Positions 1 to 7,869 of a stretch of DNA of 64,000 nucleotides are shown here, piece by piece. The stretch is from NCBI RefSeq assembly GCF_900108945.1, contig NZ_FNYE01000017.1:1-64000 (forward strand), in the 5' to 3' direction. Within the stretch, counting starts at the first letter, position 1; each line of letters opens with the position of its first letter. Below the pieces are notes generated by a model. The model made no database searches and had not been told where the DNA came from. It saw only the letters and a list, made by a program, of their open reading frames with translations. This DNA comes from Paraburkholderia diazotrophica (GTDB taxonomy: Bacteria; Pseudomonadota; Gammaproteobacteria; Burkholderiales; Burkholderiaceae). Both the position numbers and the translations under genes were made by a program.

Positions 1-315
1 CGACGGCGACTCGCGCACTTCGGCCGCGCGAATATCGGCGAGGCGAAGCATGCCATCCAGTTCCAGCTTCAGTTGCGGCTGATCGAGCCGCCATAGCGCT
101 TCGCCGAGACTGTCGCGATAGCTGCGGTCGATATCGACGAGACGGTTCTGAATCTGCGCGATGCCGCGCTCGTAGTCGCGATAGAGCTGCACCGCCGTCA
201 GGATCAGCGTGATCGCGCAGCTAAAGACGAGCACCGTCGCCAGCAGCCGCAGCACCACGCTGCGCCGCACGTAACGGAGCCCGCTCCACCATGCGTCGAA
301 CCTGTCGAGAGCCAT
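1..315 (-). CDS. Membrane sensor protein, N-terminal part (probable sensor histidine kinase), cut by window edge
   Basis: The reading frame runs from an ATG at 315 to the left edge without a stop (105 codons), so only the N-terminus is present. Residues about 18-42 form a hydrophobic transmembrane helix (VVLRLLATVLVFSCAITLI). After it comes a probable periplasmic stretch rich in Tyr, Arg and Asp (YRDYERGIAQIQNRL, SYRDSLGEALWRLDQ), the pattern seen at the start of sensor-domain histidine kinases and GGDEF sensors in proteobacteria. No kinase, HAMP or GGDEF motif falls inside the window, so the output domain is unknown. Histidine kinase is the most likely reading; diguanylate cyclase is the main alternative. 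Confidence 0.6.
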   Translation of the reverse strand, partial: MALDRFDAWWSGLRYVRRSVVLRLLATVLVFSCAITLILTAVQLYRDYERGIAQIQNRLVDIDRSYRDSLGEALWRLDQPQLKLELDGMLRLADIRAAEVRESPS

Positions 316-514
316 ATCTTCCTGCGAGTGCTGCCGTCGTGTGTGTCCTATTCTGCACTCGATGCCAAAGCCCGGTCTACCGCGCCTCACCCCGCTTTCA
401 AACATCCGATGAAACAACGCGTGCGCCTACCGCAGCCACTGCGGCCAGCCCATATGTCTTTACCCGTTGTCTTTGTCGGTTGTCTTTGCCCGTTTTGCCT
501 GCGTTGTCCGCTCA

Positions 515-874
515 CTATTCCGGCACGTCCCCCACCGCCATCAGCCGGACCGTGCGCGCCGGACGTTCTATCAGTTCGTCGATCAGATCGGCCAATTCAC
601 ACAGCGCGTGAAAGCCGTACGCGTCGAGCTGGTCCGCGTGATGGCGCCGCAGATAGCGCATCGTTTCACCGACCCGCCGCAAAGCGCCCGGCGCGCTGTC
701 CGTCAACGGCCAGCAATGCAACAGATAGGCGAGCGGCGTCACACTGCGCGTCTCGCACCAGGCGTCGAACAGCCGCAGACAGAGCGACTCGACCTGCTCG
801 ACAACGTTCTCCCGCTCGGACAGATAGGCCATCATGATGCATCGGCTCAACATCGCGTTTCGATGACTCATCAT
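515..874 (-). CDS. Hypothetical protein, helical
   Basis: A frame of up to 119 residues, probably starting at one of several methionines (codons 1, 8, 14, 15). The clearest conserved-looking part begins at Met15 (MAYLSERENVVEQ, ATG near 832). The protein is predicted mostly helical, with no signal peptide or membrane segment. It has a Trp/Cys-containing core (LFDAWCETRSV, LLHCWPL) and an acidic helix near the end (LCELADLIDELIE). I do not recognise a family. No start has a strong ribosome-binding site. Codon use matches its neighbours and the opposite-strand frames look like shadows, so I take this as the real gene. Confidence 0.5.
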   Translation of the reverse strand: MMSHRNAMLSRCIMMAYLSERENVVEQVESLCLRLFDAWCETRSVTPLAYLLHCWPLTDSAPGALRRVGETMRYLRRHHADQLDAYGFHALCELADLIDELIERPARTVRLMAVGDVPE

Positions 875-929
875 CTGCGATCAGAACTCGTGTTGCAGTC
901 AGCGCACGCGCAAAGACGGTCGTGTGACA

Positions 930-1043
930 TCCTGATTCGCGTGTCAGGAAATCCTTAACGTCCATTCATGAGGAAATCCACGGCGCCCCGTAAAAACCCT
1001 TATATGCCGGCGCTTCACGCTGTTCCGGTTAAGGAAATCCTGA
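930..1043. promoter_or_regulatory. Repeated GGAAATCC-type sites in the divergent intergenic region
   Basis: Three copies of the core GGAAATCC lie between the divergent small genes. Copy one is TCAGGAAATCCTTAAC at 944-959, a middle copy lies near 972-979, and GTTAAGGAAATCCTGA is at 1028-1043. The outer two are near-perfect inverted copies of each other apart from the central three bases. A half site TCCTGA at 930-935 pairs with TCAGGA at 944-949. This looks like a set of regulator sites; which protein would bind is unknown. Confidence 0.4.
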
Positions 1044-1146
1044 CGGCCGAAATCAGCGCTTCCTGAGACGACATTCCGCCGCCGCCGATTGGGCACGCGC
1101 ATCGGTCACCCGTAGCATCGATTCATCGTGCATCGCGGAGAAAGTC

Positions 1147-1392
1147 ATGGCGGGCAACAAATCGCTGCGCTCTCAGGTCGAAAAACTGGTCGGCTCGACG
1201 CGTGACCGTACAGCGCGCGTGCGCCTGCTGGAACGCTCCCGCTCGGGCGGAACGTGTCGCGTGTGCATTCAGATCAGCCGGCCAACCGGGGCGTTCTCCC
1301 TCTTCTTTTTTCGCCATGCCGACGGCACGTGGCACGTGTTTCCGCCGGACAGGCGCCGACCGGAGATGGGGATAGAGCGCAAGGCAGCCTGA
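1147..1392 (+). CDS. Small basic hypothetical protein
   Basis: An 81-residue protein, strongly basic at the N-terminus (MAGNKSLRSQVEKLVGSTRDR). It has a likely beta region (CRVCIQISRPTGAFSLFFFRH) and a proline/arginine-rich tail. The ATG follows a GGAGAAA ribosome-binding site seven bases upstream. It heads a run of four short plus-strand genes (to 2329) with small gaps, which suggests one transcript. I do not recognise a family and there is no signal peptide. The start is well supported; the function is unknown. Confidence 0.55.
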   Translation: MAGNKSLRSQVEKLVGSTRDRTARVRLLERSRSGGTCRVCIQISRPTGAFSLFFFRHADGTWHVFPPDRRRPEMGIERKAA

Positions 1393-1416
1393 TTGTTCTG
1401 CAAGAAGGAGACGCAC

Positions 1417-1626
1417 ATGCACGATGACGCTTCGAATGCATTGCCGCAATATGTGATCGAACTGCGCGCGTGGCTCAGCGACTGGTACGACCATGCGTTC
1501 AATGTGGGCTACATCCATCCGCCCTTCAAGCTCGACGAAGCGATTGCGGACCGGCTCGAGGGTTACTTCAGGGCGGGCCTGACGCCAGCCGAAGGCGCGA
1601 TGGCGTTCTTTGGCTACGTGCATTGA
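1417..1626 (+). CDS. Small acidic hypothetical protein
   Basis: A 69-residue protein starting at the ATG preceded by AAGGAG at 1405-1410; the frame also opens upstream, but without such a site. It contains several Trp and Tyr residues (ELRAWLSDWYDHAF) and a short helix ending LEGYFRAGLTPAEGAMAF. It has no signal peptide or membrane helix. It lies 24 bases after the previous gene and 10 bases before the next, consistent with co-transcription. No family is recognised. Confidence 0.6.
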   Translation: MHDDASNALPQYVIELRAWLSDWYDHAFNVGYIHPPFKLDEAIADRLEGYFRAGLTPAEGAMAFFGYVH

Positions 1627-1636
1627 GGGGCGAGCG

Positions 1637-1915
1637 ATGAGGTTCGAAGAGTTCGATACCCGCCTGTCGCGCCTGCTGGTCACGATGCCCGCCGGGACGA
1701 TAGCCGATCTGACGGACGGCATGATCGCCTGGTGGAATGGCACGCGGACAATCTACGCGTGGATCGGCAGCGGCGACGATGACAGGCGCGGCGGATTGCA
1801 CGCACGTGAACTCGACCTCGCCGACGACTGGGGGCAATTCCACGACTGGCTCGCCGCATGGATCAACGAGCCGCGTTTCAGTGCGCGTCCGGATGCGGAT
1901 GATCACGGACGCTGA
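1637..1915 (+). CDS. Small acidic hypothetical protein
   Basis: A 92-residue protein from the ATG at 1637, preceded by a GAGGGG ribosome-binding site. The protein is acidic and Trp-rich (MIAWWNGTRTIYAWIGSG, FHDWLAAWINEP) and ends in a short charged tail. It is cytoplasmic by sequence, with no signal peptide or hydrophobic segment. It is the third of four small co-directional genes. I do not recognise a family. Confidence 0.55.
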   Translation: MRFEEFDTRLSRLLVTMPAGTIADLTDGMIAWWNGTRTIYAWIGSGDDDRRGGLHARELDLADDWGQFHDWLAAWINEPRFSARPDADDHGR

Positions 1916-2044
1916 CGGACACGAACACACCAGCGGTGGCATCGGTCCAATGACGGCCATCGTCGCCGCGCTCGGCGATGATCGACGATGCCCGGCGATT
2001 CCGTGCCGTAGGTGCTATTGCTCGCGAAACTGTGGAGTCAATCG

Positions 2045-2329
2045 ATGAAACACCAGATCGTCGGGCGTTATCGCGGATTCGTTATTGAAGCGCGCATCGA
2101 GCCGCGGACGGCCCGCTCATCCGATGGATTGGCGCTGAGATACCGCGTCTCGTGGTCGTTGCGTGCGGTGGCGTCAAAACAAAGGGTCCTCGGCGACGTT
2201 GCCGATCCCGTCATATACGACTCGGACAGCCTCGCTCTCACTTGCGTCGACCGCGCGGCTCGCGCCCTTATCGACGCCATGCTGGCGGATGGTGATGAAC
2301 TCGCCTCAGCCAGGATGCTTCAATCGTGA
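2045..2329 (+). CDS. Small hypothetical protein
   Basis: A 94-residue protein starting MKHQIVGRYRGFVIEARIEP, after a GTGGAG ribosome-binding site. The N-terminal half looks like beta strands (YRGFVIEARIEP, RYRVSWSLRAV) and the C-terminal half like a helix (CVDRAARALIDAMLADGDEL). The pattern resembles short Burkholderia-restricted proteins of unknown function. It is separated by 129 bases from the previous small gene, so it may have its own promoter. Confidence 0.55.
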   Translation: MKHQIVGRYRGFVIEARIEPRTARSSDGLALRYRVSWSLRAVASKQRVLGDVADPVIYDSDSLALTCVDRAARALIDAMLADGDELASARMLQS

Positions 2330-2414
2330 GTGCAGTACGAGGAAAATCTTTTCATGTGTATCTCGACTGGACAGCGTCACGGGTTGCGCAAGCGCTTCGT
2401 CACGACTTCGCGCC

Positions 2415-2442
2415 GATGCGCGGCGATGAACAGCCGCGCATC
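2415..2442 (-). terminator. Strong hairpin just downstream of the porin gene
   Basis: A perfect 10-bp stem (GATGCGCGGC / GCCGCGCATC) with an 8-base loop begins 12 bases past the porin stop codon. No T-run follows on the minus strand, so it is either a Rho-assisted terminator or an mRNA 3'-end stabilising hairpin rather than a classic intrinsic terminator. Confidence 0.45.
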
Positions 2443-2453
2443 GCAGCGTCCCG

Positions 2454-3674
2454 TCAGAAGCGGTGAATGATGCCCGCGCCGACCGCAAACTGATTGCCCG
2501 TCGACGACGGCGCGGTGTTCAGACCGTCACCCAGCGTCGCGGTCGCATCGACGATGCTGCCCGCCCCGCTCGTCCCGAGCGTCTTGCCCTTCGCGTGCTG
2601 ATACGCTTCAAGCAGATACAGTCCCGTGCGCTTCGACAGCGAGTAATACTGCGACAGATTGAACTGGTGGTATTGCGCGCTATCGGTAATGCCGTTCGCC
2701 TGCGTCGCCCTCATGTACGCGTAGCCAGCGCCGAAGTCCCACACGGACGACGGCTTCCAGTGCAGCACGCCGCCCGCCGTATTGAAGATCGCCGTGTTCA
2801 GGAACTTCGAACCCGAGCCTGGGATGTACTGCGTGTTCGTGTACGTCGCCGTCGCGTCCCATGCATCGGTGAAACGGTAGCTCAAGCCCATCGCGAAACG
2901 CTGTTGCGCCCGCGCCGTCTGATAGCCGTTCGTCACCGCCGACACGCCGATCTGCGCGCCGCCGTTCGACGTCGTCGAGTTCGCGCCCCACGCGCCGCCC
3001 GCAGTGTTCGAATTGTTCACGCGCTCGAACGCGATGCCCAGACCGAACGGGCCGGCCGCATACTGAATGCCCGTCGCCCACGTCGAGCCGGCGTTCGTGC
3101 TGCCCGCGACGCCGCCGAGCGAATACGAGCCGCTGACCGTCAAGCCATACAGCTTCGGCGACGTGTATTCGATCGTGTTGTTCGCGCGGTAGATCGTGTC
3201 GAGTCCGTCGACGTCGCCCGGGTGCGCGCCGTAGTAGCCGGTGATCCACGTGATCGGGCTGAACGGCGACATCGTCTGGTAGTAGGACGCATACTGGCGG
3301 CCAGCCGTCAGCGTGCCGTACGTCGCGTTCGTCAGTCCGACCCATGCCTGACGGCCGAAGATCGCATCGCTGAACTGGGCAGCGCCTGTCGCGGAATTGA
3401 AGCCGGATTCGAGCACGAAGATCGCCTTCGTGCCGCCGCCGAGATTCTCGGCGCCGCGCAGCCCGAAGCGGCTGCCGGCCCACACGCCCTGGTTCATCTT
3501 CACGACCGACTTGCCGCCCGTCGTCGAGCCGACGGTCGTCGAATTGCTCTGATAGCCGATGCCGTTGTCGACGATCCCGTACAGCGTGACGCTGCTTTGC
3601 GCGAAAGCCGGCGCCGCGAATGCGAGCACGGCGGCCGAGGCCAAGACCAGGTGAACCGGATGCTGCTTCTTCAT
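2454..3674 (-). CDS. Gram-negative general porin (OmpC-like, Burkholderia type)
   Basis: A 406-residue outer-membrane beta-barrel porin for diffusion of small solutes. The start is taken at MKKQHPVHLVLASAAVLAF, giving a normal signal peptide cleaved after AFA-Q. The mature protein opens with SSVTLYGIVDNGIGY, the hallmark first strand of this family. It contains GSRFGLRGAENLGGG and the AIFGRQAWVGL segment, and ends in GAGIIHRF with the terminal Phe needed for Bam assembly. The length is typical. The gene follows the gallate genes on the same strand, after a 184-base gap with a palindrome at 3773. It may supply outer-membrane entry for the same substrates, but porins of this family are not substrate-specific by sequence. 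Confidence 0.92.
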   Translation of the reverse strand: MKKQHPVHLVLASAAVLAFAAPAFAQSSVTLYGIVDNGIGYQSNSTTVGSTTGGKSVVKMNQGVWAGSRFGLRGAENLGGGTKAIFVLESGFNSATGAAQFSDAIFGRQAWVGLTNATYGTLTAGRQYASYYQTMSPFSPITWITGYYGAHPGDVDGLDTIYRANNTIEYTSPKLYGLTVSGSYSLGGVAGSTNAGSTWATGIQYAAGPFGLGIAFERVNNSNTAGGAWGANSTTSNGGAQIGVSAVTNGYQTARAQQRFAMGLSYRFTDAWDATATYTNTQYIPGSGSKFLNTAIFNTAGGVLHWKPSSVWDFGAGYAYMRATQANGITDSAQYHQFNLSQYYSLSKRTGLYLLEAYQHAKGKTLGTSGAGSIVDATATLGDGLNTAPSSTGNQFAVGAGIIHRF

Positions 3675-3772
3675 CGATGAAGTCTCCTTGCTGCCTGTTG
3701 AAATTGTGTGAGTCGGACACGCATACCGAGCGATCGCGCGCAGTCGCTGCACCGCGCACCGCATGCGCGTCC

Positions 3773-3787
3773 ATTAGGTTACCTAAT
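3773..3787. promoter_or_regulatory. 15-bp palindrome upstream of the porin gene
   Basis: ATTAGGT-T-ACCTAAT is a perfect inverted repeat of 7-bp arms around one base, in an otherwise GC-rich gap about 99 bases upstream of the porin start. Its compact symmetry fits a dimeric regulator such as GntR or TetR type. No such regulator is encoded next to it. Confidence 0.45.
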
Positions 3788-3858
3788 CTGTCGGCGTACG
3801 CGCATTGCGAACAATGCGTCACTCCATCTGATCTGTTTATCGCGCTGCGAAGCGGCTG

Positions 3859-4566
3859 TTATGCCGGCTCCATTCCGTGCTCGCGCTTGATGGAATCCGC
3901 ATGCGGCGACGCCATGAACGTGAGGAACTGCTGGGTCGCCTGACGCTCGTGCATTGCACGGCACGTCGCGGCCGAAAACACCGTGACGATCTGGATTGCA
4001 GGCGGCAACGGCCCGACGATGTCGATACCCGGTACGTGCATCAGCTCGCTCAACTGCTGGAACCCGAGATCGACATCGCCGTTTGTAATCAGCGTCGCGA
4101 CGGGCACGCCTGGCGGCGCTTGTACGATGCGCGAGGCGATCGCGTCATCAATGCCCCAGTGCGCGAACAGGCGTTTCAGATGCGTGCCGCTCGGCCCCGT
4201 CGAATAGCCGATCCGGCCAGCCCGAAGAATCGCGTTGCGCACCGCATCTTCCGAACTCACGTCCGGCTGCGGCGCGCCCGCCGCAACCGCAATCGCCACA
4301 TGCGAGCGTGCGATATCGACGCGACTGCCCGGGTCGATGCAACCGTCGGCGGCGAGCCGGTCGATCGCGTCGGACGCGAGCACCACGAAGTCGAACGCTT
4401 CGCCCGCCTGCACGCGACGCGCGGCTTCGACGCCGCCGACCGAGGTGATCGCTGCGCGGCAACCCGTGTCGCGCTCGAACTGCGTCGCGAGCCGCGCGAG
4501 GATCTGGCGCGTCGCCATCGACCCGATGCCGGTCACCTCAATCGAAGTCCGTGCTGCATAGTCCAT
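3859..4566 (-). CDS. Substrate-binding-protein-like (ModA/type-2 periplasmic-binding fold) without a signal peptide
   Basis: A 235-residue protein with the layout of ModA-like binding proteins. It has an N-terminal strand followed by ATRQILARLATQFERDTGC, a hinge-region motif (FDFVVLASDAIDRLAADGC), the GRIGYSTGPSGTHLKRLF segment, and a late GDVDLGFQQLSELMHVPGIDIVGPLP segment. No signal peptide is present at either candidate start (GTG 4575 or ATG 4566), so as written it would stay in the cytoplasm. It is the last catabolic gene of the gallate operon, 14 bases after ligK. No ABC permease or ATPase is nearby, which argues against molybdate import. A role as cytoplasmic ligand-binding protein or accessory enzyme is inference only. 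Confidence 0.7.
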   Translation of the reverse strand: MDYAARTSIEVTGIGSMATRQILARLATQFERDTGCRAAITSVGGVEAARRVQAGEAFDFVVLASDAIDRLAADGCIDPGSRVDIARSHVAIAVAAGAPQPDVSSEDAVRNAILRAGRIGYSTGPSGTHLKRLFAHWGIDDAIASRIVQAPPGVPVATLITNGDVDLGFQQLSELMHVPGIDIVGPLPPAIQIVTVFSAATCRAMHERQATQQFLTFMASPHADSIKREHGMEPA

Positions 4567-4580
4567 CGGCTGCACCCGTC

Positions 4581-5264
4581 TCAGTCGATGTAGCGCAGAC
4601 CGGCCTGACGCAGCGGCTCGCGCATGTCGTACATATCGAGCCCCAGCACGCCGGATGCGAGCTTCGCGCGCTTCGCCGCCTCGTTCGCCTCGCGCGCGAC
4701 GGCCTTTTCGAGCACCTGCACGGCGCTTGCGGCGGGCACGGCGACGACGCCGTCATCGTCCGCAACGATCACGTCACCCGGATGGACGAGCGCGCCCGCG
4801 CAGACGACGGGAATATTCACGGAGCCGAGCGTCGCCTTGATCGTGCCTTTCGCCGAAATCGCCTTGCTCCACACGGGGAACTGCATTTCGTCGAGTACCG
4901 CGACGTCGCGCACGCCCGCGTCGATGATCAGCGCCTTCGCGCCGCGTGCCTTGAAGCTCGTCGCGAGCAGATCGCCGAAATAGCCGTCCGTGCAATCGGC
5001 CGTGATCGCCGCGACGACGACGTCGCCGGGCCGGATCTGCTCGGCGGCGACATGCAGCATCCAGTTGTCGCCGGGATGCAGCAGCACGGTGACGGCCGTG
5101 CCCGCCGCCCGCGCGCGCGGATAGATCGGCCGCATATACGGCTTCAGCAGACCCGTGCGGCCCATCGCTTCGTGCACCGTCGCCGATCCCAGTTCGCCGA
5201 GCCGCTGCGCGACGCCCGGGTCCGCGCGGCGAATGTTGCGATAAACGACTCCGAGTTCGTACAT
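4581..5264 (-). CDS. ligK: 4-carboxy-4-hydroxy-2-oxoadipate aldolase
   Basis: A 227-residue class II pyruvate aldolase of the HMG/CHA (RraA-like) family. It cleaves 4-carboxy-4-hydroxy-2-oxoadipate to pyruvate and oxaloacetate, and usually also decarboxylates oxaloacetate. The start [15 protein letters not shown] and the length match Sphingobium LigK closely. Diagnostic parts are [24 protein letters not shown], the metal/substrate loop around [10 protein letters not shown], the [15 protein letters not shown] segment, [18 protein letters not shown], and the C-terminal [18 protein letters not shown]. It starts two bases after the ligJ stop, so the genes are translationally linked. It is the last step of gallate cleavage to central metabolites. 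Confidence 0.93.
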   Translation of the reverse strand: MYELGVVYRNIRRADPGVAQRLGELGSATVHEAMGRTGLLKPYMRPIYPRARAAGTAVTVLLHPGDNWMLHVAAEQIRPGDVVVAAITADCTDGYFGDLLATSFKARGAKALIIDAGVRDVAVLDEMQFPVWSKAISAKGTIKATLGSVNIPVVCAGALVHPGDVIVADDDGVVAVPAASAVQVLEKAVAREANEAAKRAKLASGVLGLDMYDMREPLRQAGLRYID

Positions 5265-5266
5265 GA

Positions 5267-6292
5267 TTACAGCCCTTTCGATTTCAGTTGTGCGTCGAGG
5301 CGCGGATACACGCGTCGCGCATTGCCCTCGTAGATCCGATAGCGGTCTTGCGGCGCGATGTCGGCCGCTTCGATATAGCGCTTCGTGTCGTCGAAGTGAT
5401 GGCCCGTCTGCGGGTCGATGCCGCGCACGGCGCCGATCATCTCGCTCGCGAACAGAATGTTGTCGACGGGAATCACGCGCGTCAGCAGATCGATGCCCGG
5501 CTGATGGTAGACACACGTGTCGAAGAACACGTTGTTCAGCAGATGCTCGTCGAGGGGCGGCCTCTTCAGCTCCTGCGCGAGCCCGCGAAAGCGTCCCCAG
5601 TGGTACGGCACTGCACCGCCGCCGTGCGGAATCACGAAGCGCAGCGTCGGGAAGTCCTTGAACAGATCGGACGTCAGGCATTGCATGAACGCGGTCGTGT
5701 CGGCGTTCAGGTAGTGCGCGCCCGTCGTATGGAAGCACGCGTTGCAGCTCGTGCTCACATGGATCATCGCCGGGATGTCGTACTCGACCATCTTCTCGTA
5801 GATCGGATACCACTGGCGGTCTGACAGCGGCGGGCTCGTCCAGTGGCCGCCGGACGGATCGGGATTCAGGTTGATCGCGACATTGCCGTATTCCTCGACG
5901 CAGCGGACCAGCTCGGGAATGCACGTCGCCGGATCGACGCCAGGGCTCTGCGGCAGCATCGCTGCGGGTACGAAGCGATCGGGAAACAGCCGGCTCACGC
6001 GATAGCACAACTCGTTGCAGAGCGCTGCCCACGTGCTCGACACCTGGAAATCGCCGATGTGATGCGCCATGAAGCTCGCGCGCGGACTGAAGATCGTCAG
6101 GTCGAGGCCGCGCTCGCGCATCAGCCGCAACTGGTTGCTCTCGATCGACTCACGCAATTCGTCGTCGCTGATGTTCAGCTCGGATATCTTCGGCATCGCA
6201 GACGGATTGCCTATGCCGGCGATCTGCCGGTTGCGCCACGTCTCCAGCGCTTTTGGCGCGGTCGTGTAGTGGCCGTGAATATCGATAATCAT
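5267..6292 (-). CDS. ligJ: 4-oxalomesaconate hydratase (amidohydrolase family)
   Basis: A 341-residue zinc-dependent hydratase of the amidohydrolase superfamily, the same length as Sphingobium LigJ. It adds water to the isomerised ring-cleavage product to form 4-carboxy-4-hydroxy-2-oxoadipate. The start is the ATG at 6292, with AGGAG five bases upstream (a GTG two codons earlier is less likely). The metal-binding HGH is at residues about 6-8 ([15 protein letters not shown]). Further conserved histidines lie in [11 protein letters not shown] and [16 protein letters not shown], and the catalytic-region [16 protein letters not shown] is present. It sits between the importer and ligK in the gallate operon. 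Confidence 0.94.
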   Translation of the reverse strand: MIIDIHGHYTTAPKALETWRNRQIAGIGNPSAMPKISELNISDDELRESIESNQLRLMRERGLDLTIFSPRASFMAHHIGDFQVSSTWAALCNELCYRVSRLFPDRFVPAAMLPQSPGVDPATCIPELVRCVEEYGNVAINLNPDPSGGHWTSPPLSDRQWYPIYEKMVEYDIPAMIHVSTSCNACFHTTGAHYLNADTTAFMQCLTSDLFKDFPTLRFVIPHGGGAVPYHWGRFRGLAQELKRPPLDEHLLNNVFFDTCVYHQPGIDLLTRVIPVDNILFASEMIGAVRGIDPQTGHHFDDTKRYIEAADIAPQDRYRIYEGNARRVYPRLDAQLKSKGL

Positions 6293-6397
6293 TGACACTC
6301 CTGCAATTGATGAACCTTCCGGCGATGCCGAGGAACGTCGAGAATCGCGCAGCCGCCCTCGTCGCGAAGGCCGCGCGAATTCGCAAATCCCGTGTGG

Positions 6398-7759
6398 TCA
6401 GTGCGCCGGGTTTTCGATTTCGGCAGGCTCGTGCCGTTGTGCGCGCTGTGTCGTCACGATCGAGATCGCCGCCAGCGTCGCGGGCACTGCGAGCATCGAC
6501 AGAATCGCGTCGAACTTCCAGCCGAGCCCGAGCAGCGCGCCGCCGATCGCCGAGCCGAAGATGCTGCCGAAGCGGCCCATGCCGAGCATCCAGCTCACGC
6601 CCGTTGCGCGAGCCAAGGTCGGATAGCGGCCCGGTGCGTAGGCGTTGAGCCCTGTCTGCGCGCCGCTCATGCAGAAACCCGCGGCGAACACCAGCAGCGT
6701 GAGCGACGACGACAGTGCACCCGCCCACGCAAGCAGCGCGACGCACGCGCCGCCGCCGAGGTACGCGATGCCGATCACGGGCGCCGGCCGCACCTTGTCC
6801 ATCAGCCAGCCGACGATGATCGCGCCGATCGTGCCGCCGATCTGGAACATCGCCGTCACATTGGCGGCGGTGCTGACGGAAAGCCCCGCATCCTTGATCA
6901 GCGTCGGCAGCCAGCCCGTCAGCAGATAGATCACGAGCAGCCCCATGAAGTACGTGATCCACAGCGACACGGTCACGCGTCCGTAGCCCTGCGAGAACAG
7001 CACGCCGATCGGCTTGCGCGTCGGCAGCGGCGGTTCGTTCGACACGAACGTCTCGTCGCCGGCGAACCGCGTGCCGCAGACGCGGCCCAGAATCGCGCCG
7101 ATCCGCTGCGCCGGCGCGCCGCGCACCGCGAGCAGGCGCGCCGATTCGGGCAGCAGCCAGAGTTGCAGCGGAATCAGCAGCAGCGGCAGCGCGCCGCCGA
7201 ACATCAGCACTGCGCGCCAGCCGTGCTCGGGAATCAGCCAGCCCGCGACGAAGCCGATCAGCGCCGACCCGAGGTTGAAGCCCGTGAACATCACGGTGAT
7301 CATCAGCGAGCGCATCCGTTGCGGCGCATACTCGGACAGCAGCGTGGTCGTGTTCGGCATCGCGGCGCCGAGACCGATGCCCGTCAGCAGACGCAGCACC
7401 GCCATTTCGACAGGCGACCCCGCCTGCGCAGTCGCGATCGTGAAGATGCCGAACAGCAATACCGACGCGATCAGCACTGTCTTGCGCCCGAAGCGATCCG
7501 CGCTCGGTCCCGCGACCAGCGCGCCGATCACGAGCCCGATCGGCGCGGCGCTCATCACGAGGCCGAACTGGGGGCGCGAGATCGCCCAGTCACGAATCAC
7601 CGACGGCGCAACGAAACCCATGATCGCGACGTCCATGCCGTCGGCGATCACGACCAGACAGCACAGCACCACGAGCAGCCACTGGTATCGCGATACCGGC
7701 CGCTCGTCGATAAAGGCCTTGATGTCGATTGTCTTTCCGCCTATGTTTCCGCCTGTCAT
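6398..7759 (-). CDS. galT: Aromatic acid:H+ symporter, MFS AAHS family (probable gallate importer)
   Basis: A 453-residue, 12-helix major-facilitator transporter of the aromatic acid:H+ symporter family (PcaK/GalT relatives). The ATG at 7759 follows GGGAGG; upstream in-frame starts lack such a site. Seen: the first helix with ADGMDVAIMGFVAPS (the family's DGxD motif), the loop 2-3 motif GPSADRFGRKTVL, the RLLTGIGLGAAMPNTTTLLSEYAP segment, and the C-half loop motif GWLMDKVRP. It lies between gallate dioxygenase and ligJ on the same strand, so gallate or a close hydroxybenzoate is the likely substrate. The specificity is inferred from context. Confidence 0.85.
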   Translation of the reverse strand: MTGGNIGGKTIDIKAFIDERPVSRYQWLLVVLCCLVVIADGMDVAIMGFVAPSVIRDWAISRPQFGLVMSAAPIGLVIGALVAGPSADRFGRKTVLIASVLLFGIFTIATAQAGSPVEMAVLRLLTGIGLGAAMPNTTTLLSEYAPQRMRSLMITVMFTGFNLGSALIGFVAGWLIPEHGWRAVLMFGGALPLLLIPLQLWLLPESARLLAVRGAPAQRIGAILGRVCGTRFAGDETFVSNEPPLPTRKPIGVLFSQGYGRVTVSLWITYFMGLLVIYLLTGWLPTLIKDAGLSVSTAANVTAMFQIGGTIGAIIVGWLMDKVRPAPVIGIAYLGGGACVALLAWAGALSSSLTLLVFAAGFCMSGAQTGLNAYAPGRYPTLARATGVSWMLGMGRFGSIFGSAIGGALLGLGWKFDAILSMLAVPATLAAISIVTTQRAQRHEPAEIENPAH

Positions 7760-7869
7760 TGCGAGCCTCCCGTCTCCTCTGGACATCGTCATTTAGTTAG
7801 TCATCCTGTTCATATAATCCGGTTTCATGGCCTGCGCGCACGATGCGCGCCGCCACGTTCACCGCCGCG

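Noticed and set aside
2463-3680. A 405-codon plus-strand frame over the porin gene
   Set aside because: The minus-strand porin has a signal peptide, barrel strands and terminal Phe. The plus-strand frame is Arg-rich shadow.
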